Positions 7,680 through 16,000 of a DNA stretch of 64,000 bases are shown piece after piece. How positions within the stretch are numbered: the stretch's first letter is position 1; every line of letters begins with the position of its first letter. Origin of the DNA: Lachnospiraceae bacterium NK3A20 (GTDB taxonomy: Bacteria; Bacillota; Clostridia; Lachnospirales; Lachnospiraceae). The notes beneath the pieces are model-generated. The model made no database searches and was not told where the DNA came from. It saw nothing but the letters and a program-made list of their open reading frames with translations. A program made the position numbers and the translations under genes. The stretch lies in the NCBI GenBank assembly GCA_900107575.1, contig FNQX01000012.1, forward strand, positions 1 to 64,000. Reading direction: 5' to 3'.

Positions 7680-8708
7680 TCAGATCTTCCGCACCGACGC
7701 TCTCTCCCGCAGGACACAGGATACGCGATCCAGTTTCTCCTCGGGTGCGATCTCGCTATAGTGGAGAAAGACATTCATCGCCTTACGACCGATCTCACGC
7801 AGTGGGATCTCCATAGTCGTGAGTTCCGGGCAGTAATATTCGCTGACCATCTCGTTGTCGTGGCCGACCACGGATATGTCCTCACCGATTCGGATCTTGT
7901 GCTCGTAGCAGTAACGGTAGAAACCGCCCGCCATGCGGTCATTCATGCAGAACACCGCAGTCGCGCCGCTCTCGATCACCTTCGGAGACACGCGGTATGC
8001 ATCCTCCCGATCCCATTCGCCGCTCACCACCAGGTCAGGGTCGTACAGAATGCTGTTCTCGAACAGGGCCTTCTGATAGCCGCGCAGACGCAGCTTCGTA
8101 TGCAGGTTGTCAGCGGAGCCTGCGATCAGGGCAATCTTCCGATGCCCCTGTCCGATGAGGTAAGTCGTGACATCGTAGGCGCTCTTCTCGTCATCAATGA
8201 CAATCGCCGGCACTGTGGGATCCTTCGGATAGGCGTAGACAATGACCATCGGAATGCGCATCTCCTCCGGCATCGGGATGGTGCGCGCGTGCCCCGCGAT
8301 GTAGATGATGCCATCCACCATCATTTCAGAGAACTCCTGGATCGCCGGCCGCAGCACCTGATCTACCAGCGCTTCCCTGTCGAACCAGGCCCCGCCCCAG
8401 CGCTGATAGAGTCTGAGGTTCTGGATCACCGTACGGTACCCCTGCTCCTCGCAGATCTCCATCACGCCTTCCGCGATTTCCGGCGTCGTGAACTGCGCGA
8501 TATCCTCCGCAATAATGCCGATCGTCTTCGTCGACCTGCTGCGCAGCCCCTGGGCAATGAGGTTCGGTTTGTAACCGCGCTTCTGGACTACGTCCAGTAC
8601 GCGCTCCCTTGTCTCATCGCTGACTTTATGAAATTTCCCGTTCAGAATGTTCGAAACGGTCGCCGTGGAAACCCCGGCTTCCTGCGCAATCTCTTTAATC
8701 GTCGGCAT
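7680..8708 (-). CDS. LacI family transcriptional regulator
   Basis: 342 residues. The N-terminal helix-turn-helix (TIKEIAQEAGVSTATVSNIL, residues 3-22) and hinge helix region (PNLIAQGLRSRSTKTIGII) are textbook LacI/GalR. The remainder is a periplasmic-binding-protein-like sensor domain (to about residue 335) containing SVVGHDNEMVSEYYCPELTTME. GGAGCG precedes the ATG. Located directly upstream of the sugar transporter genes on the same strand, with matching palindromes before its own start and before the binding-protein gene, it most likely represses both. Confidence 0.92.
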   Translation of the reverse strand: MPTIKEIAQEAGVSTATVSNILNGKFHKVSDETRERVLDVVQKRGYKPNLIAQGLRSRSTKTIGIIAEDIAQFTTPEIAEGVMEICEEQGYRTVIQNLRLYQRWGGAWFDREALVDQVLRPAIQEFSEMMVDGIIYIAGHARTIPMPEEMRIPMVIVYAYPKDPTVPAIVIDDEKSAYDVTTYLIGQGHRKIALIAGSADNLHTKLRLRGYQKALFENSILYDPDLVVSGEWDREDAYRVSPKVIESGATAVFCMNDRMAGGFYRYCYEHKIRIGEDISVVGHDNEMVSEYYCPELTTMEIPLREIGRKAMNVFLHYSEIAPEEKLDRVSCVLRERASVRKI

Positions 8709-8756
8709 ATCGCTCCATTCGGACCTCAGTGAAATGAATCTGTTTGTAGCTTTCTG

Positions 8757-8770
8757 GTAAATCGTTTAAC
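8757..8770. promoter_or_regulatory. LacI-family operator 3 in front of the lacI-type gene
   Basis: GTAAATCGTTTAAC matches operator 1 at 12 of 14 positions and lies about 50 bp upstream of the regulator start, which suggests autoregulation. Confidence 0.55.
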
Positions 8771-8864
8771 TTAATGATAGTAGAGCGTGCGACAAGATGC
8801 AAGCCTTTCTTGGGGCGGATATTTGCTATACTGTAGACATCACATGGAAGGGAGGCCAGAGATT

Positions 8865-9083
8865 ATGACCAATATCACACCGAACCCGAATGATCCCACC
8901 GATAAGTCTGTGGCAGGAATATCTACTTCTGAATCGGATCGCGTCAAAAGGGTCCGTTCCCTGTTCGGCATACTCCCCGCGACTATGACGCTGGAGGAGG
9001 TCAGGGAAGATCGCCTCAATGAGATCAGCGGCAGTAGCCCTTCCAAAGATCCAGCCTCTCACGAAACAAAGACCAATGAATAA
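8865..9083 (+). CDS. Small antitoxin-like protein
   Basis: 72 residues from the ATG 8 nt after GGGAGGCC; an upstream in-frame start has no ribosome site. A TATACT -10 element lies about 30 bp before it. The core VRSLFGILPATMTLEEVREDRLNE resembles the C-terminal tail of antitoxins that pair with PIN-type toxins, where a SL(F/Y)G-P-x-LEE-R-ERL motif is common. The DNA-binding N-terminus is short, and no toxin gene follows. It may be an orphan or a remnant. Function is a guess; the coding status is supported by ribosome site and terminator. Confidence 0.5.
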   Translation: MTNITPNPNDPTDKSVAGISTSESDRVKRVRSLFGILPATMTLEEVREDRLNEISGSSPSKDPASHETKTNE

Positions 9084-9122
9084 AGAGACTGCCGGCAGAT
9101 ACAATTCCGCCGGCAGTCTCTT
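9083..9122. terminator. Bidirectional terminator, 14-bp perfect stem
   Basis: AAGAGACTGCCGGC and its exact complement enclose a 12-nt loop, with A/T runs on both sides. It ends the small antitoxin-like gene on the plus strand and the ferritin-like gene on the minus strand. Confidence 0.85.
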
Positions 9123-9157
9123 ATAATATTCTTCACTTCTGTTCAGTTCGTTTCAGA

Positions 9158-9612
9158 TCAGAGCTGCTGCACCAGCCAGTTCTGAACGCCGATCTTCTCG
9201 ATCAGCTCCAGCTGATTCTCGGCCCAGTACAGATCTTCTTCCTCATCCTGATAGTAAGCCTTCAGTATATCGTACGTTGTGTAGTCATCGGCAGAGGCAT
9301 CTACGAGTTCCTTAAGCCATGCAAGACCATCCTTCGAAACCTGCAGATCATACTTGATCCATTCGATCGGATCCTTGTATACCGGTGCCTCTTTCTTAGC
9401 TTCGAGACGTACGTCGACGCCCAGATCAATCAGCCTGTCAATGCTCTTGTCCACATAGCCGCGCTCTTCTGTGGCGTGCCCTGCATATTTCTCTGCCAGC
9501 TTCGTGAAGCCTTCGCTCGCGAAGATTCGGGACAGAAGTTCATGTCCGTCAGCCTGCTGTGCCAGATCAGTAACGATTGTCTGAAGACCTGCGATTACCT
9601 TTCATTTGCCAT
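9158..9612 (-). pseudogene. Ferritin-like / bacterioferritin-type protein gene, frameshifted at codon 5
   Basis: A well-placed ATG (GGAGG 7 nt upstream) reads MANER and stops. Adding one A to the AAA run at 9600-9602 (plus-strand TTT) restores MANEKVIAGLQTIV joined to about 150 codons of one helical protein ending in ENQLELIEKIGVQNWLVQQL. Spaced acidic residues and DLYWAENQLELI fit a ferritin-like four-helix bundle. In the present sequence only a GTG at 9454 could start the last 98 residues, which would lose the first helices. This could be a sequencing error in a homopolymer, a real mutation, or slippage-based switching. Confidence 0.7.
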
Positions 9613-9917
9613 TGTGATTGCCTCCATTTGGTATGATGTGCTATCTGTCTGTCGTCAACTCAAACTCATCTTTTTGTCCGCACTATTATATTGTGTACAA
9701 CCTGTTTATATACTACCTCTTCCTACGCAATTCGCAATCTATAATCCGACAATGTTCTCTCATTATGAAATAAATCGCCATATTTCTCTCCCTTCCGGAA
9801 GAGACTGTTTTCTGAAGATATCATGCCCGGAAGAAATGTCTGTCAGGAGGGGATATCGCAGGAAGGTATTATTTTGGGGCGGAATCGTCTCGAGGATACA
9901 TCATTTTTCGGAAGATG
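9613..9917. other. Intergenic region without a recognisable gene
   Basis: About 300 bp between two minus-strand genes. It contains several CGGAAGA-type repeats (near 9797, 9829 and 9909) and AT-rich tracts but no open frame with a ribosome site, no strong terminator and no recognised RNA. Confidence 0.4.
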
Positions 9918-10469
9918 TCATGTTCGGAAAAGGTATGGCGCGAGCGGCGCCGGCACTGCGTTCTGACAGATCTCCGCCAGGGTTTCCGGCGGAACACGAT
10001 AGCGACCCAGCACCCATTCACAGATAAGATTCACCGTGCCGAGGCAGTAAATGCGGATGTACATATCCAGTTTCCTGTCCAGGGCACGGTCGTGAAGGCC
10101 GTCCTGCACATATTTTCTCAGCGCCTCGTAGCTGATCTCGGTCATATAGAGGATGAAAGCATCCTGTCCGCTTGTGTGCAGGAAGAGGTTGGCAAGGTAG
10201 CTCTGCTCCCTCTGAAACCACTGCGCTCCGGCCAGCAGCGTATTCTCCCACGTGAAGTTGTCGCCGATTCTCGACATGATCGCCGCCACGCTCCTCGTGT
10301 GATCCCAGGCGATCATATCGTATTTATCCTTGAAATGACGGTAGAATGTCGCGGGCGAATAGCCGCAGTTGTCCGTGATCTCCCTGATCGTGATCTTATC
10401 CACGGGCTTTTGCTCCGACAGCTCCCGAAACGATTCCGCGAGGATCTCCTGTGTTGTTTTGCGCCTCAC
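9918..10469 (-). CDS. TetR/AcrR family transcriptional regulator
   Basis: 183 residues from a GTG start preceded by AAGGAG 10 nt away; the longer in-frame extension is rich in Arg and does not look coding. The N-terminal TetR helix-turn-helix is clear (TIREITDNCGYSPATFYRHFKDKYDMIAW, about residues 26-54). The C-terminal helices would form the ligand pocket and dimer interface. It lies just downstream of a second TetR gene on the same strand, so the two may be co-transcribed. Confidence 0.88.
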   Translation of the reverse strand: MRRKTTQEILAESFRELSEQKPVDKITIREITDNCGYSPATFYRHFKDKYDMIAWDHTRSVAAIMSRIGDNFTWENTLLAGAQWFQREQSYLANLFLHTSGQDAFILYMTEISYEALRKYVQDGLHDRALDRKLDMYIRIYCLGTVNLICEWVLGRYRVPPETLAEICQNAVPAPLAPYLFRT

Positions 10470-10522
10470 CCGGTCACATCTCCTTCCTAATGTCAATGCT
10501 GACCGCCTGCAGCGGATATGTT

Positions 10523-11092
10523 TCAATCCTTTTGGAAAATATCGCTGCGCAGCAGATCGCCGATGAGCATCCTTGCCTTTTCCCTCGTTTCCTTCTCGTC
10601 GAAGTCCGGCCCGTTCGCGTAGACGAAGCCCCACAGCCCCATCGTGAAAAAGGAATTCAGGCGGTGCGGATCGTATTTGACATTGAGCTTCTGCATGCCG
10701 TGCAGCTCGAAGCTCTCCAGATTCCGCATGATGAACTGATAATACAGAAGAAGCGTGTCCGAGTTGTAGAACAGGCGGCTGATCATGTAGGAATCGCGGC
10801 TTGCGATGTCCATGATCGCGTCCATCATGTTGACGAAGCTCTGCTGAAAGTTGTTGTCGGGATTGCTCTGTTGCAGTATAGCATAGCGCTCCTTCATCTT
10901 CCCCTGGATATCCTGGAAACAGTCCTCCAGGAGACTGTTCTTGTCCGTGTAATATTTATAGAAGGTAAGTCGCCCGGTATTCGCTTCCTCGCAAATCTCG
11001 GTGACCGTGATTTTTTCAAAGGGCTTTTCCGCCAGCAGCTGGCGCAGCGCCTCCTTCAGGGCCTTTTTCGTCTTCAGAATTCTGCGGTCCAA
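10523..11092 (-). CDS. TetR/AcrR family transcriptional regulator
   Basis: 189 residues from a TTG start behind GGAAGGAG. N-terminal helix-turn-helix ITVTEICEEANTGRLTFYKYYTDKNSLLEDC (about 28-58), then a helical C-terminal domain with the layout of the TetR_C_11-type group. It is divergent from the B12-binding radical SAM gene. The gap between them holds two good palindromes, so it probably represses itself and that gene. Confidence 0.88.
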   Translation of the reverse strand: MDRRILKTKKALKEALRQLLAEKPFEKITVTEICEEANTGRLTFYKYYTDKNSLLEDCFQDIQGKMKERYAILQQSNPDNNFQQSFVNMMDAIMDIASRDSYMISRLFYNSDTLLLYYQFIMRNLESFELHGMQKLNVKYDPHRLNSFFTMGLWGFVYANGPDFDEKETREKARMLIGDLLRSDIFQKD

Positions 11093-11124
11093 TACACCCG
11101 GCTCCTTCCTGTATCGATATCATC

Positions 11125-11143
11125 ACACAATGGTAAATTGTGT
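11125..11143. promoter_or_regulatory. Candidate TetR operator (ACACAAT-N5-ATTGTGT)
   Basis: Perfect 7-bp inverted arms around a 5-bp spacer, 33 bp before the TTG of the adjacent TetR-type gene and in the divergent region with the radical SAM gene. Size and position are typical of TetR-family operators. Confidence 0.6.
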
Positions 11144-11179
11144 TCCTTGTTGTTTTCCAGTATACAGATATAATGTAAT

Positions 11180-11195
11180 TAATACAAGTGTATTA
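11180..11195. promoter_or_regulatory. Second palindrome before the radical SAM gene
   Basis: TAATACAAGTGTATTA is a palindrome (central AG/GT step imperfect) about 20 bp before the radical SAM start codon, in the position of the transcription start or -10 region. It could be a second regulator site. Confidence 0.45.
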
Positions 11196-11215
11196 TTATC
11201 ATAGCAGGTGTCAAT

Positions 11216-12571
11216 ATGAAAGTTGTATTCATTACCCCTACAACTGCCCTGCGGAGAATGGCCGTTTATCGACTCGGCGGCAGGATTTATGGACAGACGA
11301 ATTCTATCACCGGCCCGCTGATCCTCGGCGGCATCTTGAAACGCGCAGGACACGATGTTTCCGTATACGAAGAACTGAATGGGAAAGTGCCACTTCGCGC
11401 GCTTCTTCGGGATACGGACGTATTCTGCCTCTCTCTCATGACCTCCAACGCACCGCGCGGGTACGAACTGGCGCAGCTGATCCATCAGAATTCCAAGGCA
11501 AGAGTGATCATGGGCGGCATCCATCCGACGGCGCTGCCAGAAGAAGCACTACAATACGCCGATCAGGTGATCACCGGCGAAGGGGAGAAAGTGATCCTCG
11601 ACGTCGTTGAAGGCCGCAGAACAGAGCGTCTCGTGCAGGGCTACCCTCTCATCAATCCGGATGAAGCGCCCTTCCCCGATTACAGCATCCTCCGGACACC
11701 TTGCAAAGCCGCCAACGTGATCTCGAGCCGCGGCTGCCCGTTCCGCTGCACCTTCTGCACGACGTCGCGGATGTTCGCACCCTACCGAAAGCGCAGCGTC
11801 GACAATGTAATAGACGAAATCCGGATGTACAAGGAGCTCGGCTTCCGGTATCTGAATTTCGAGGACGACAATTTCACGGCGGACAAGGAGCGGGCAAAGG
11901 AAATCTGCCGGCGTATGATCCGGGAGAAGCTGACCTTTAAGGAGTCCTTCTTCTTCGGCAGAACCGACCTCGCGGAGGATGAGGAACTGCTGCAGCTCCT
12001 TCACGACGCACATCTGACACGGGTGCTCATCGGCATCGAATCGCTGAACCAGACCGCGCTGGATGACATCCACAAGGGGCAAAACGTGGAAAACATCAGA
12101 CGTGCCGCCGCGGCCTGCGAGAAATACAGGATCCGGCTGATCGCGAGTATCGTGCTGGGGCTGGACGCCGACACGCTGGACGACATGAACCGGTGCGTAA
12201 AGTTCGCAAAGGACATTCACGCGTACCAGCTGCAGCCCGCCATTCTGACGCCCTATCCCGGAACCCCCGTCTACCGGCAGATGGTGGAGGAGGGTCGGCT
12301 CATCAGCCGCAACTGGAGCGACTTCGATATGATGAACGTTACCTTCCGGCCGAAGAACGAGAGTCCCTGGGAGCTGCAGGATGAGTTCTACCGCGCGGCG
12401 AGGTATTTCTACGACTTCCGCTCCTGCAGGGTGATCGGCGATCTCTTTGGCCGCGAGTACGGGCTGCGGCGCTTCGGCCTCGCGATCCTCGCAAGGCTCG
12501 GCATCTTCGGCGCGCACGCGGCATCGAAAGTCGCGAAAACTTCCGTGTACTACAGGATCCGGCACTGCTGA
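11216..12571 (+). CDS. B12-binding domain radical SAM protein
   Basis: 451 residues. An N-terminal cobalamin-binding-like Rossmann domain (about 1-140, with DVFCLSLMTSNAPRGYELAQLI and VIMGGIHPTALPEEAL) is followed by a radical SAM barrel (about 160-370) whose cluster motif is CPFRCTFC. YLNFEDDNFTADKERAKEI and GIESLNQTALDDIHKGQ are standard for the BchE/hopanoid-methylase-like B12-radical SAM group. The last 80 residues are a helical tail. Substrate not inferable; relatives methylate or rearrange carbon skeletons of lipids, cofactors or natural products. Standing alone beside two TetR regulators, it may act in an inducible modification. No ribosome site stronger than AGCAGGTG. Confidence 0.9.
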   Translation: MKVVFITPTTALRRMAVYRLGGRIYGQTNSITGPLILGGILKRAGHDVSVYEELNGKVPLRALLRDTDVFCLSLMTSNAPRGYELAQLIHQNSKARVIMGGIHPTALPEEALQYADQVITGEGEKVILDVVEGRRTERLVQGYPLINPDEAPFPDYSILRTPCKAANVISSRGCPFRCTFCTTSRMFAPYRKRSVDNVIDEIRMYKELGFRYLNFEDDNFTADKERAKEICRRMIREKLTFKESFFFGRTDLAEDEELLQLLHDAHLTRVLIGIESLNQTALDDIHKGQNVENIRRAAAACEKYRIRLIASIVLGLDADTLDDMNRCVKFAKDIHAYQLQPAILTPYPGTPVYRQMVEEGRLISRNWSDFDMMNVTFRPKNESPWELQDEFYRAARYFYDFRSCRVIGDLFGREYGLRRFGLAILARLGIFGAHAASKVAKTSVYYRIRHC

Positions 12572-12849
12572 AGCTGTATATTTTTCACTGATCGGGTAAA
12601 GTCAATGAAACTGCGGGTTCCATGCCGGCCATGTCATTTCCTCGCCGAAAGTGACGCAGCCGGTACAGAAGCAGTGCGTTGCCGGCGGTTCACCTGCGAA
12701 TTATCTTAATATAATGTATAGATAATCAGCTGATAAAGGAGTATGCTCGACATGTAACAGGTTTACAATAGCGGGTGCTGACATGGATCATATCTCCGTA
12801 AAGCAGGCGCGCAGAGACAATATCAGCAAAGGCAGCGGGAGGCGGCATC

Positions 12850-13305
12850 ATGAAACTTGCAGAAGCATTACAGGAAAGAGCGGATCTGAACAGGAAAATA
12901 GAAGAACTCCGCAGGCGCCTTGACAACGTTATTCTCGTGCAGGAAGGGGAGGAGCCCGCGGAAAACCCGGAAGAGCTTCTCCGTGAGTTGGATCAGGCCA
13001 TATCAAGGCTCGAGTATCTTATGGCTGCCATCAATCTGACGAACTGCAGGACTAAGGCTGGCGGAATGACGCTGACTTCGCTCATCGCCCGGAAGGACGC
13101 GCTGATGATCAGACTGTCCGCTTACCGGGATCTGGTATACAGCGCCGGGCAGAACACCAGCAGGGCCAGGGGTACGGAAATCAAGGTAAAGGCTATACTC
13201 AAGGCGAAGGATCTGCAGAGAACCGCGGATCAGACCGCAAAAGAGGTCCGGACGCTGGATAATCTGCTCCAGGAGACCAACTGGAAAACGAAACTGATCG
13301 AATAA
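12850..13305 (+). CDS. DIP1984 family protein
   Basis: 151 residues, almost entirely helical with coiled-coil character. The opening MKLAEALQERADLNRKIEEL, the central INLTNCRT and TLTSLIARKDAL, and the closing TLDNLLQETNW are hallmarks of the DIP1984 (septicolysin-like) family. Biochemical role unknown in the family. GGGAGGCGGCATC precedes the ATG. The 278 bp upstream contains a TATAAT and an inverted ATTATCT/AGATAAT but no gene. It is followed by a strong terminator about 230 bp later. Confidence 0.88.
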   Translation: MKLAEALQERADLNRKIEELRRRLDNVILVQEGEEPAENPEELLRELDQAISRLEYLMAAINLTNCRTKAGGMTLTSLIARKDALMIRLSAYRDLVYSAGQNTSRARGTEIKVKAILKAKDLQRTADQTAKEVRTLDNLLQETNWKTKLIE

Positions 13306-13535
13306 GGAACAGCCGGTAGTCATACGGATGTGCATATCAGGCGGCAGCTGCCCAAGCTGTACAGATATCCGATTGAGCAGGTAACGGGCTATATGCCCTC
13401 ATCGTTAAGCTCCGATCGCGTACACCTGTATTGGAATCGTGTATCACTTACTACCGGATATGAGCCGTGTGACGAGGGTGGGACAGGGGATTCAAGCGTA
13501 TTTGGGGAAAACCAGCATCTCAAAAATGCCTCCAT

Positions 13536-13580
13536 CGAAAAAGAAATCCTTCTTCTCCTGACAGAAGGATTTCTTTTTCG
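13536..13580. terminator. Bidirectional terminator, 18-bp perfect stem
   Basis: CGAAAAAGAAATCCTTCT pairs perfectly with its complement around a 9-nt loop. It lies between the convergent DIP1984 and ferredoxin genes and serves both strands. The rest of 13306-13618 holds no gene. Confidence 0.88.
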
Positions 13581-13618
13581 TTCCACCCTGTCAAAACACC
13601 AGAGCGTGCAGCAGGTTC

Positions 13619-14125
13619 CTACCTCTTTTCGTTATTGGAGAGCATGTTCAGCAGCTTTCCGGCAGCGTCGGCCGGAAAGTCCGGCGTCGGCGGCGTTTCA
13701 ATGAGCCCCTGAAGCAATTCGTGCGTGTTGTTGCTCTGCGGGAGCATATACCCGGCTTCACGGAGCACATCTTCGGCAATCAGCCTTTCCGACCGGGCAA
13801 CTGCCTTCATCAGACGGTACAGTCCGTCCAGCTCCGTATTTTCCGCGATCTGAAGCGCAGCCTTTTCGCCGTCCGCCTTATTCCCGGCCAGCGCATTCAA
13901 CGCGCCGCGGACGGAGTCCGCCTTCGGCTGCTGTGCGGGATATTCTTCCGGCACCATACTGATGGCTCCGCTCGGGCAGGCGCCGGCGCAGACGCCGCAG
14001 CCGATGCATTTTTCCACATCGATGATACTGTTCTCCGTATCCGTCGCTCCGGACGGACAAACATAAAGGCACAGACAGTCTTTGGTGCACAGACGCAGGT
14101 TTCTGACCGCAACCATTTTCTTCAT
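13619..14125 (-). CDS. 4Fe-4S ferredoxin-type protein
   Basis: 168 residues. Two iron-sulfur motifs lie in the first 55 residues: [12 protein letters not shown] and [12 protein letters not shown]. The remaining ~110 residues are a helical tail ([21 protein letters not shown]) unlike small ferredoxins, typical of a Clostridial redox protein encoded with rubredoxin-like partners. GGGAGG lies just before the ATG, and the ATG overlaps the TGA that would end the original rubredoxin frame (ATGA), which shows the two genes were translationally coupled. Probably an electron carrier for oxygen or peroxide reduction with its neighbour. Confidence 0.85.
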   Translation of the reverse strand: MKKMVAVRNLRLCTKDCLCLYVCPSGATDTENSIIDVEKCIGCGVCAGACPSGAISMVPEEYPAQQPKADSVRGALNALAGNKADGEKAALQIAENTELDGLYRLMKAVARSERLIAEDVLREAGYMLPQSNNTHELLQGLIETPPTPDFPADAAGKLLNMLSNNEKR

Positions 14126-14594
14126 CCGATCCTCCCCTCGATTTTTTCAAATTTCCATGCCGGGACCTTGCCGCACCTCTGTCCGCGGCGGCGTCGGCCA
14201 CAGCTCTTACGCTGCCATAGTTATCGACATCTTCCTGCAGAAGAGCGGCAACCTTCTGAACGCTCGCATCATTCACCGGAGGCACAATCGCGGAAAAATA
14301 ATCGGCAAGCTCGCGGAACAGGCCGGCCTCCTCCGCCTTATATTGTTTCTCACAGCCTCTGGCGAGATTGGAACACAGGGCCGCAAGCTGTCCTGCCGAT
14401 AATCCGGTCAGCTCCGCTTCCTGGTCCCTCTGTACCGCAGGTTTTGCTGCCTCCTGTTGCGCGGCTTCCGGCTTAAAATCAGATTTTGCAGCGCCGCAAA
14501 GCGGACATTTCCAGGTATCGGGAAGGTCGCTGAACGGAACTTTTTCTGCGGCATCGTCATAAACATAGCCGCAGATCTGGCATACATATCGCAT
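14124..14594 (-). pseudogene. Rubredoxin/ferritin-like (rubrerythrin-type) protein, internally deleted and frameshifted
   Basis: It starts with a complete rubredoxin-like domain ([14 protein letters not shown] ... [10 protein letters not shown]) and continues into a helical ferritin-like region up to about AAADRGAA. There the frame changes: the in-frame reading becomes unrelated, Arg-rich and runs into the ferredoxin gene. The +1 frame directly after the break reads [15 protein letters not shown] and stops with an ATGA overlap to that gene. That is the expected C-terminal end of a second rubredoxin-like knuckle (CxxCKVPxWKFE). So a central segment, including the second knuckle's first cysteines, is missing and the join is out of frame. 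Confidence 0.7.
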
Positions 14595-15010
14595 GTGCTG
14601 TCCTCCCTGTGATCATAATTTTAGCCTGTCACACTACGGGATGGTCAAGGTTGTATTACGAAAATTCAAGAAAAGAAAGTAAAAAAACCATCCGGACGGA
14701 ACTGGCGATGGTGGCAGGAAATGCTCGTGAGTCGGCAGGAATACCGATATAATAGAGGAGAGCATCCGCATGAAGCCGCTGATCCGCATCTGTGAAGTCC
14801 TGCACTGTAATAAGAGTCATTTACATTTGAACTCAATGATGATACTACCATTATTGCCATTTACAGGAACTCAAATGACTGCGAAGAAGTTCTGGTTAAA
14901 GCAGAGGGTGAATCCTGGCAGCGAGCCAGGCAGTAAGCAATCCCAGTTTGCAGAAAGATAAAGAAAAGAAATTTGTATAGATACAACTTAAATTTGTGAA
15001 GGAGGCTACA
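14595..15010. other. Intergenic region with possible XRE-regulator debris
   Basis: No intact gene. Short stretches read like pieces of a helix-turn-helix regulator (RTELAMVAGNARES near 14697 and MKPLIRICEVLHC at 14770), followed in another frame by FTFELNDDTTIIAIYRNSN (about 14822-14880). These suggest a decayed small regulator but are too short to be sure. A promoter-like AT-rich stretch precedes the CPBP gene. Confidence 0.3.
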
Positions 15011-15865
15011 GTGAGCAGGAAACCGGATAGGACGATATTGATATTCATGATTTTGGCATTTGCACCGATGCTGGTCCTAAGTGTTATCTACTATCGGGTC
15101 AGAGTATATAAACTGCTTCTGATCATGATGCTCTTGCCTGCACTTGCCTCTGTACTTACCAGAATCATCACAAAGGAAGGTTTTAAGGAAATGATGATTC
15201 TGCCAAGATTCAAGGGAAATCTAAAATGGTACCTGGCAGCGTATTTTGCTACTCCGTTTATTGCTTACTTCGGCGCTGCTGTATTTTTCATGATTTTTCC
15301 AAAGTCTTTTTCACCGCTGCAGTCTGCCTTTGCGTCAGAGGCCTCTGTAACATCAGCCTCTGAACTGGTTCATAAATTATTGCTATTGATACCGATTGCG
15401 ATTGTTGTAAATCCACTTATGGGAATTGTGCAGTGCTTTGGTGAAGAATTGGGATGGAGAGGGTATCTGCTTCCAAAATTAGCCCGGAGCTATTCGCCGC
15501 TTCCTGCAGCAATCCTTACCGGCGCAATATGGGGGCTGTGGCATGCCCCGATTATAGCAATCGGATATAATTACGGCAGTGAACACCCGGTTTGGGGTAT
15601 TATCGCGATGGTCATATATAGTACAGTACTGGGAATCATTGCAGGCTTCCTGACCTATAAGACAAAATCCGTCTGGCCCGCCGTTCTGTTTCATGCTTCG
15701 CTAAACGGGATGGATCTGTGGAGGCCTTCTTTCCTTTTTATGTCAGAGAAGCCGAACATGTTTTTAGGGCCGGATGCTTTGGGAGTGATTGGCGGAACAG
15801 GTTTTGTATTTATCGACCTCATACTTATTGCGATTATGAGAAAATGGAAAAGTCATAGTAACTAA
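15011..15865 (+). CDS. CPBP family intramembrane glutamic endopeptidase
   Basis: 284 residues from the GTG 5 nt after AAGGAGG. About eight hydrophobic segments. The CAAX protease/bacteriocin-processing motifs are present: EELGWRGYLLPKL (EExxxR), WGLWHAP (second motif with His) and HASLNGMD (third). Such proteins cleave membrane peptides or confer self-immunity to bacteriocins; the substrate here is unknown. Codon use is visibly AT-richer than in the sugar-transport and B12 genes to the left, as for the next two genes, which suggests a separately acquired block. Confidence 0.88.
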   Translation: MSRKPDRTILIFMILAFAPMLVLSVIYYRVRVYKLLLIMMLLPALASVLTRIITKEGFKEMMILPRFKGNLKWYLAAYFATPFIAYFGAAVFFMIFPKSFSPLQSAFASEASVTSASELVHKLLLLIPIAIVVNPLMGIVQCFGEELGWRGYLLPKLARSYSPLPAAILTGAIWGLWHAPIIAIGYNYGSEHPVWGIIAMVIYSTVLGIIAGFLTYKTKSVWPAVLFHASLNGMDLWRPSFLFMSEKPNMFLGPDALGVIGGTGFVFIDLILIAIMRKWKSHSN

Positions 15866-15917
15866 TGACAGATCCCAGTTATAGACTCGGCAGATTGCCG
15901 GCTGGCAAAAATCAACT

Positions 15918-15994
15918 TGACTGTAAACCCTGTTTATACCGTATTTTGACAGTGAATACAGTATAAGGGAGACGGGTACAGGGACTATTCGGAT
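15918..15994 (+). promoter_or_regulatory. MerR-type promoter fused to the broken regulator gene
   Basis: CTTGACTGTAAACCCTGTTTATACC resembles a MerR-responsive promoter with a dyad (GTAAAC / GTTTAT), and a second TTGACA follows at about 15945. Coding sequence for a MerR protein begins immediately afterwards but in mid-domain. Confidence 0.35.
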
Positions 15995-16000
15995 GAGGAT

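Noticed and set aside
7647-8732. 361-codon open frame antisense to lacI
   Set aside because: Opposite a clear LacI gene with helix-turn-helix; composition typical of a reverse shadow.
11549-12565. 338-codon open frame antisense to the radical SAM gene
   Set aside because: Shadow of a GC-rich coding sequence; no motif or ribosome site.
12726-12926. Minus-strand small open frame before the DIP1984 gene
   Set aside because: Overlaps the start of the clear DIP1984 gene and lacks a ribosome site.
13878-14123. C-terminal half of the 238-residue rubredoxin-frame protein
   Set aside because: Overlaps the ferredoxin gene out of frame and is Arg-rich; it results from the frameshift.
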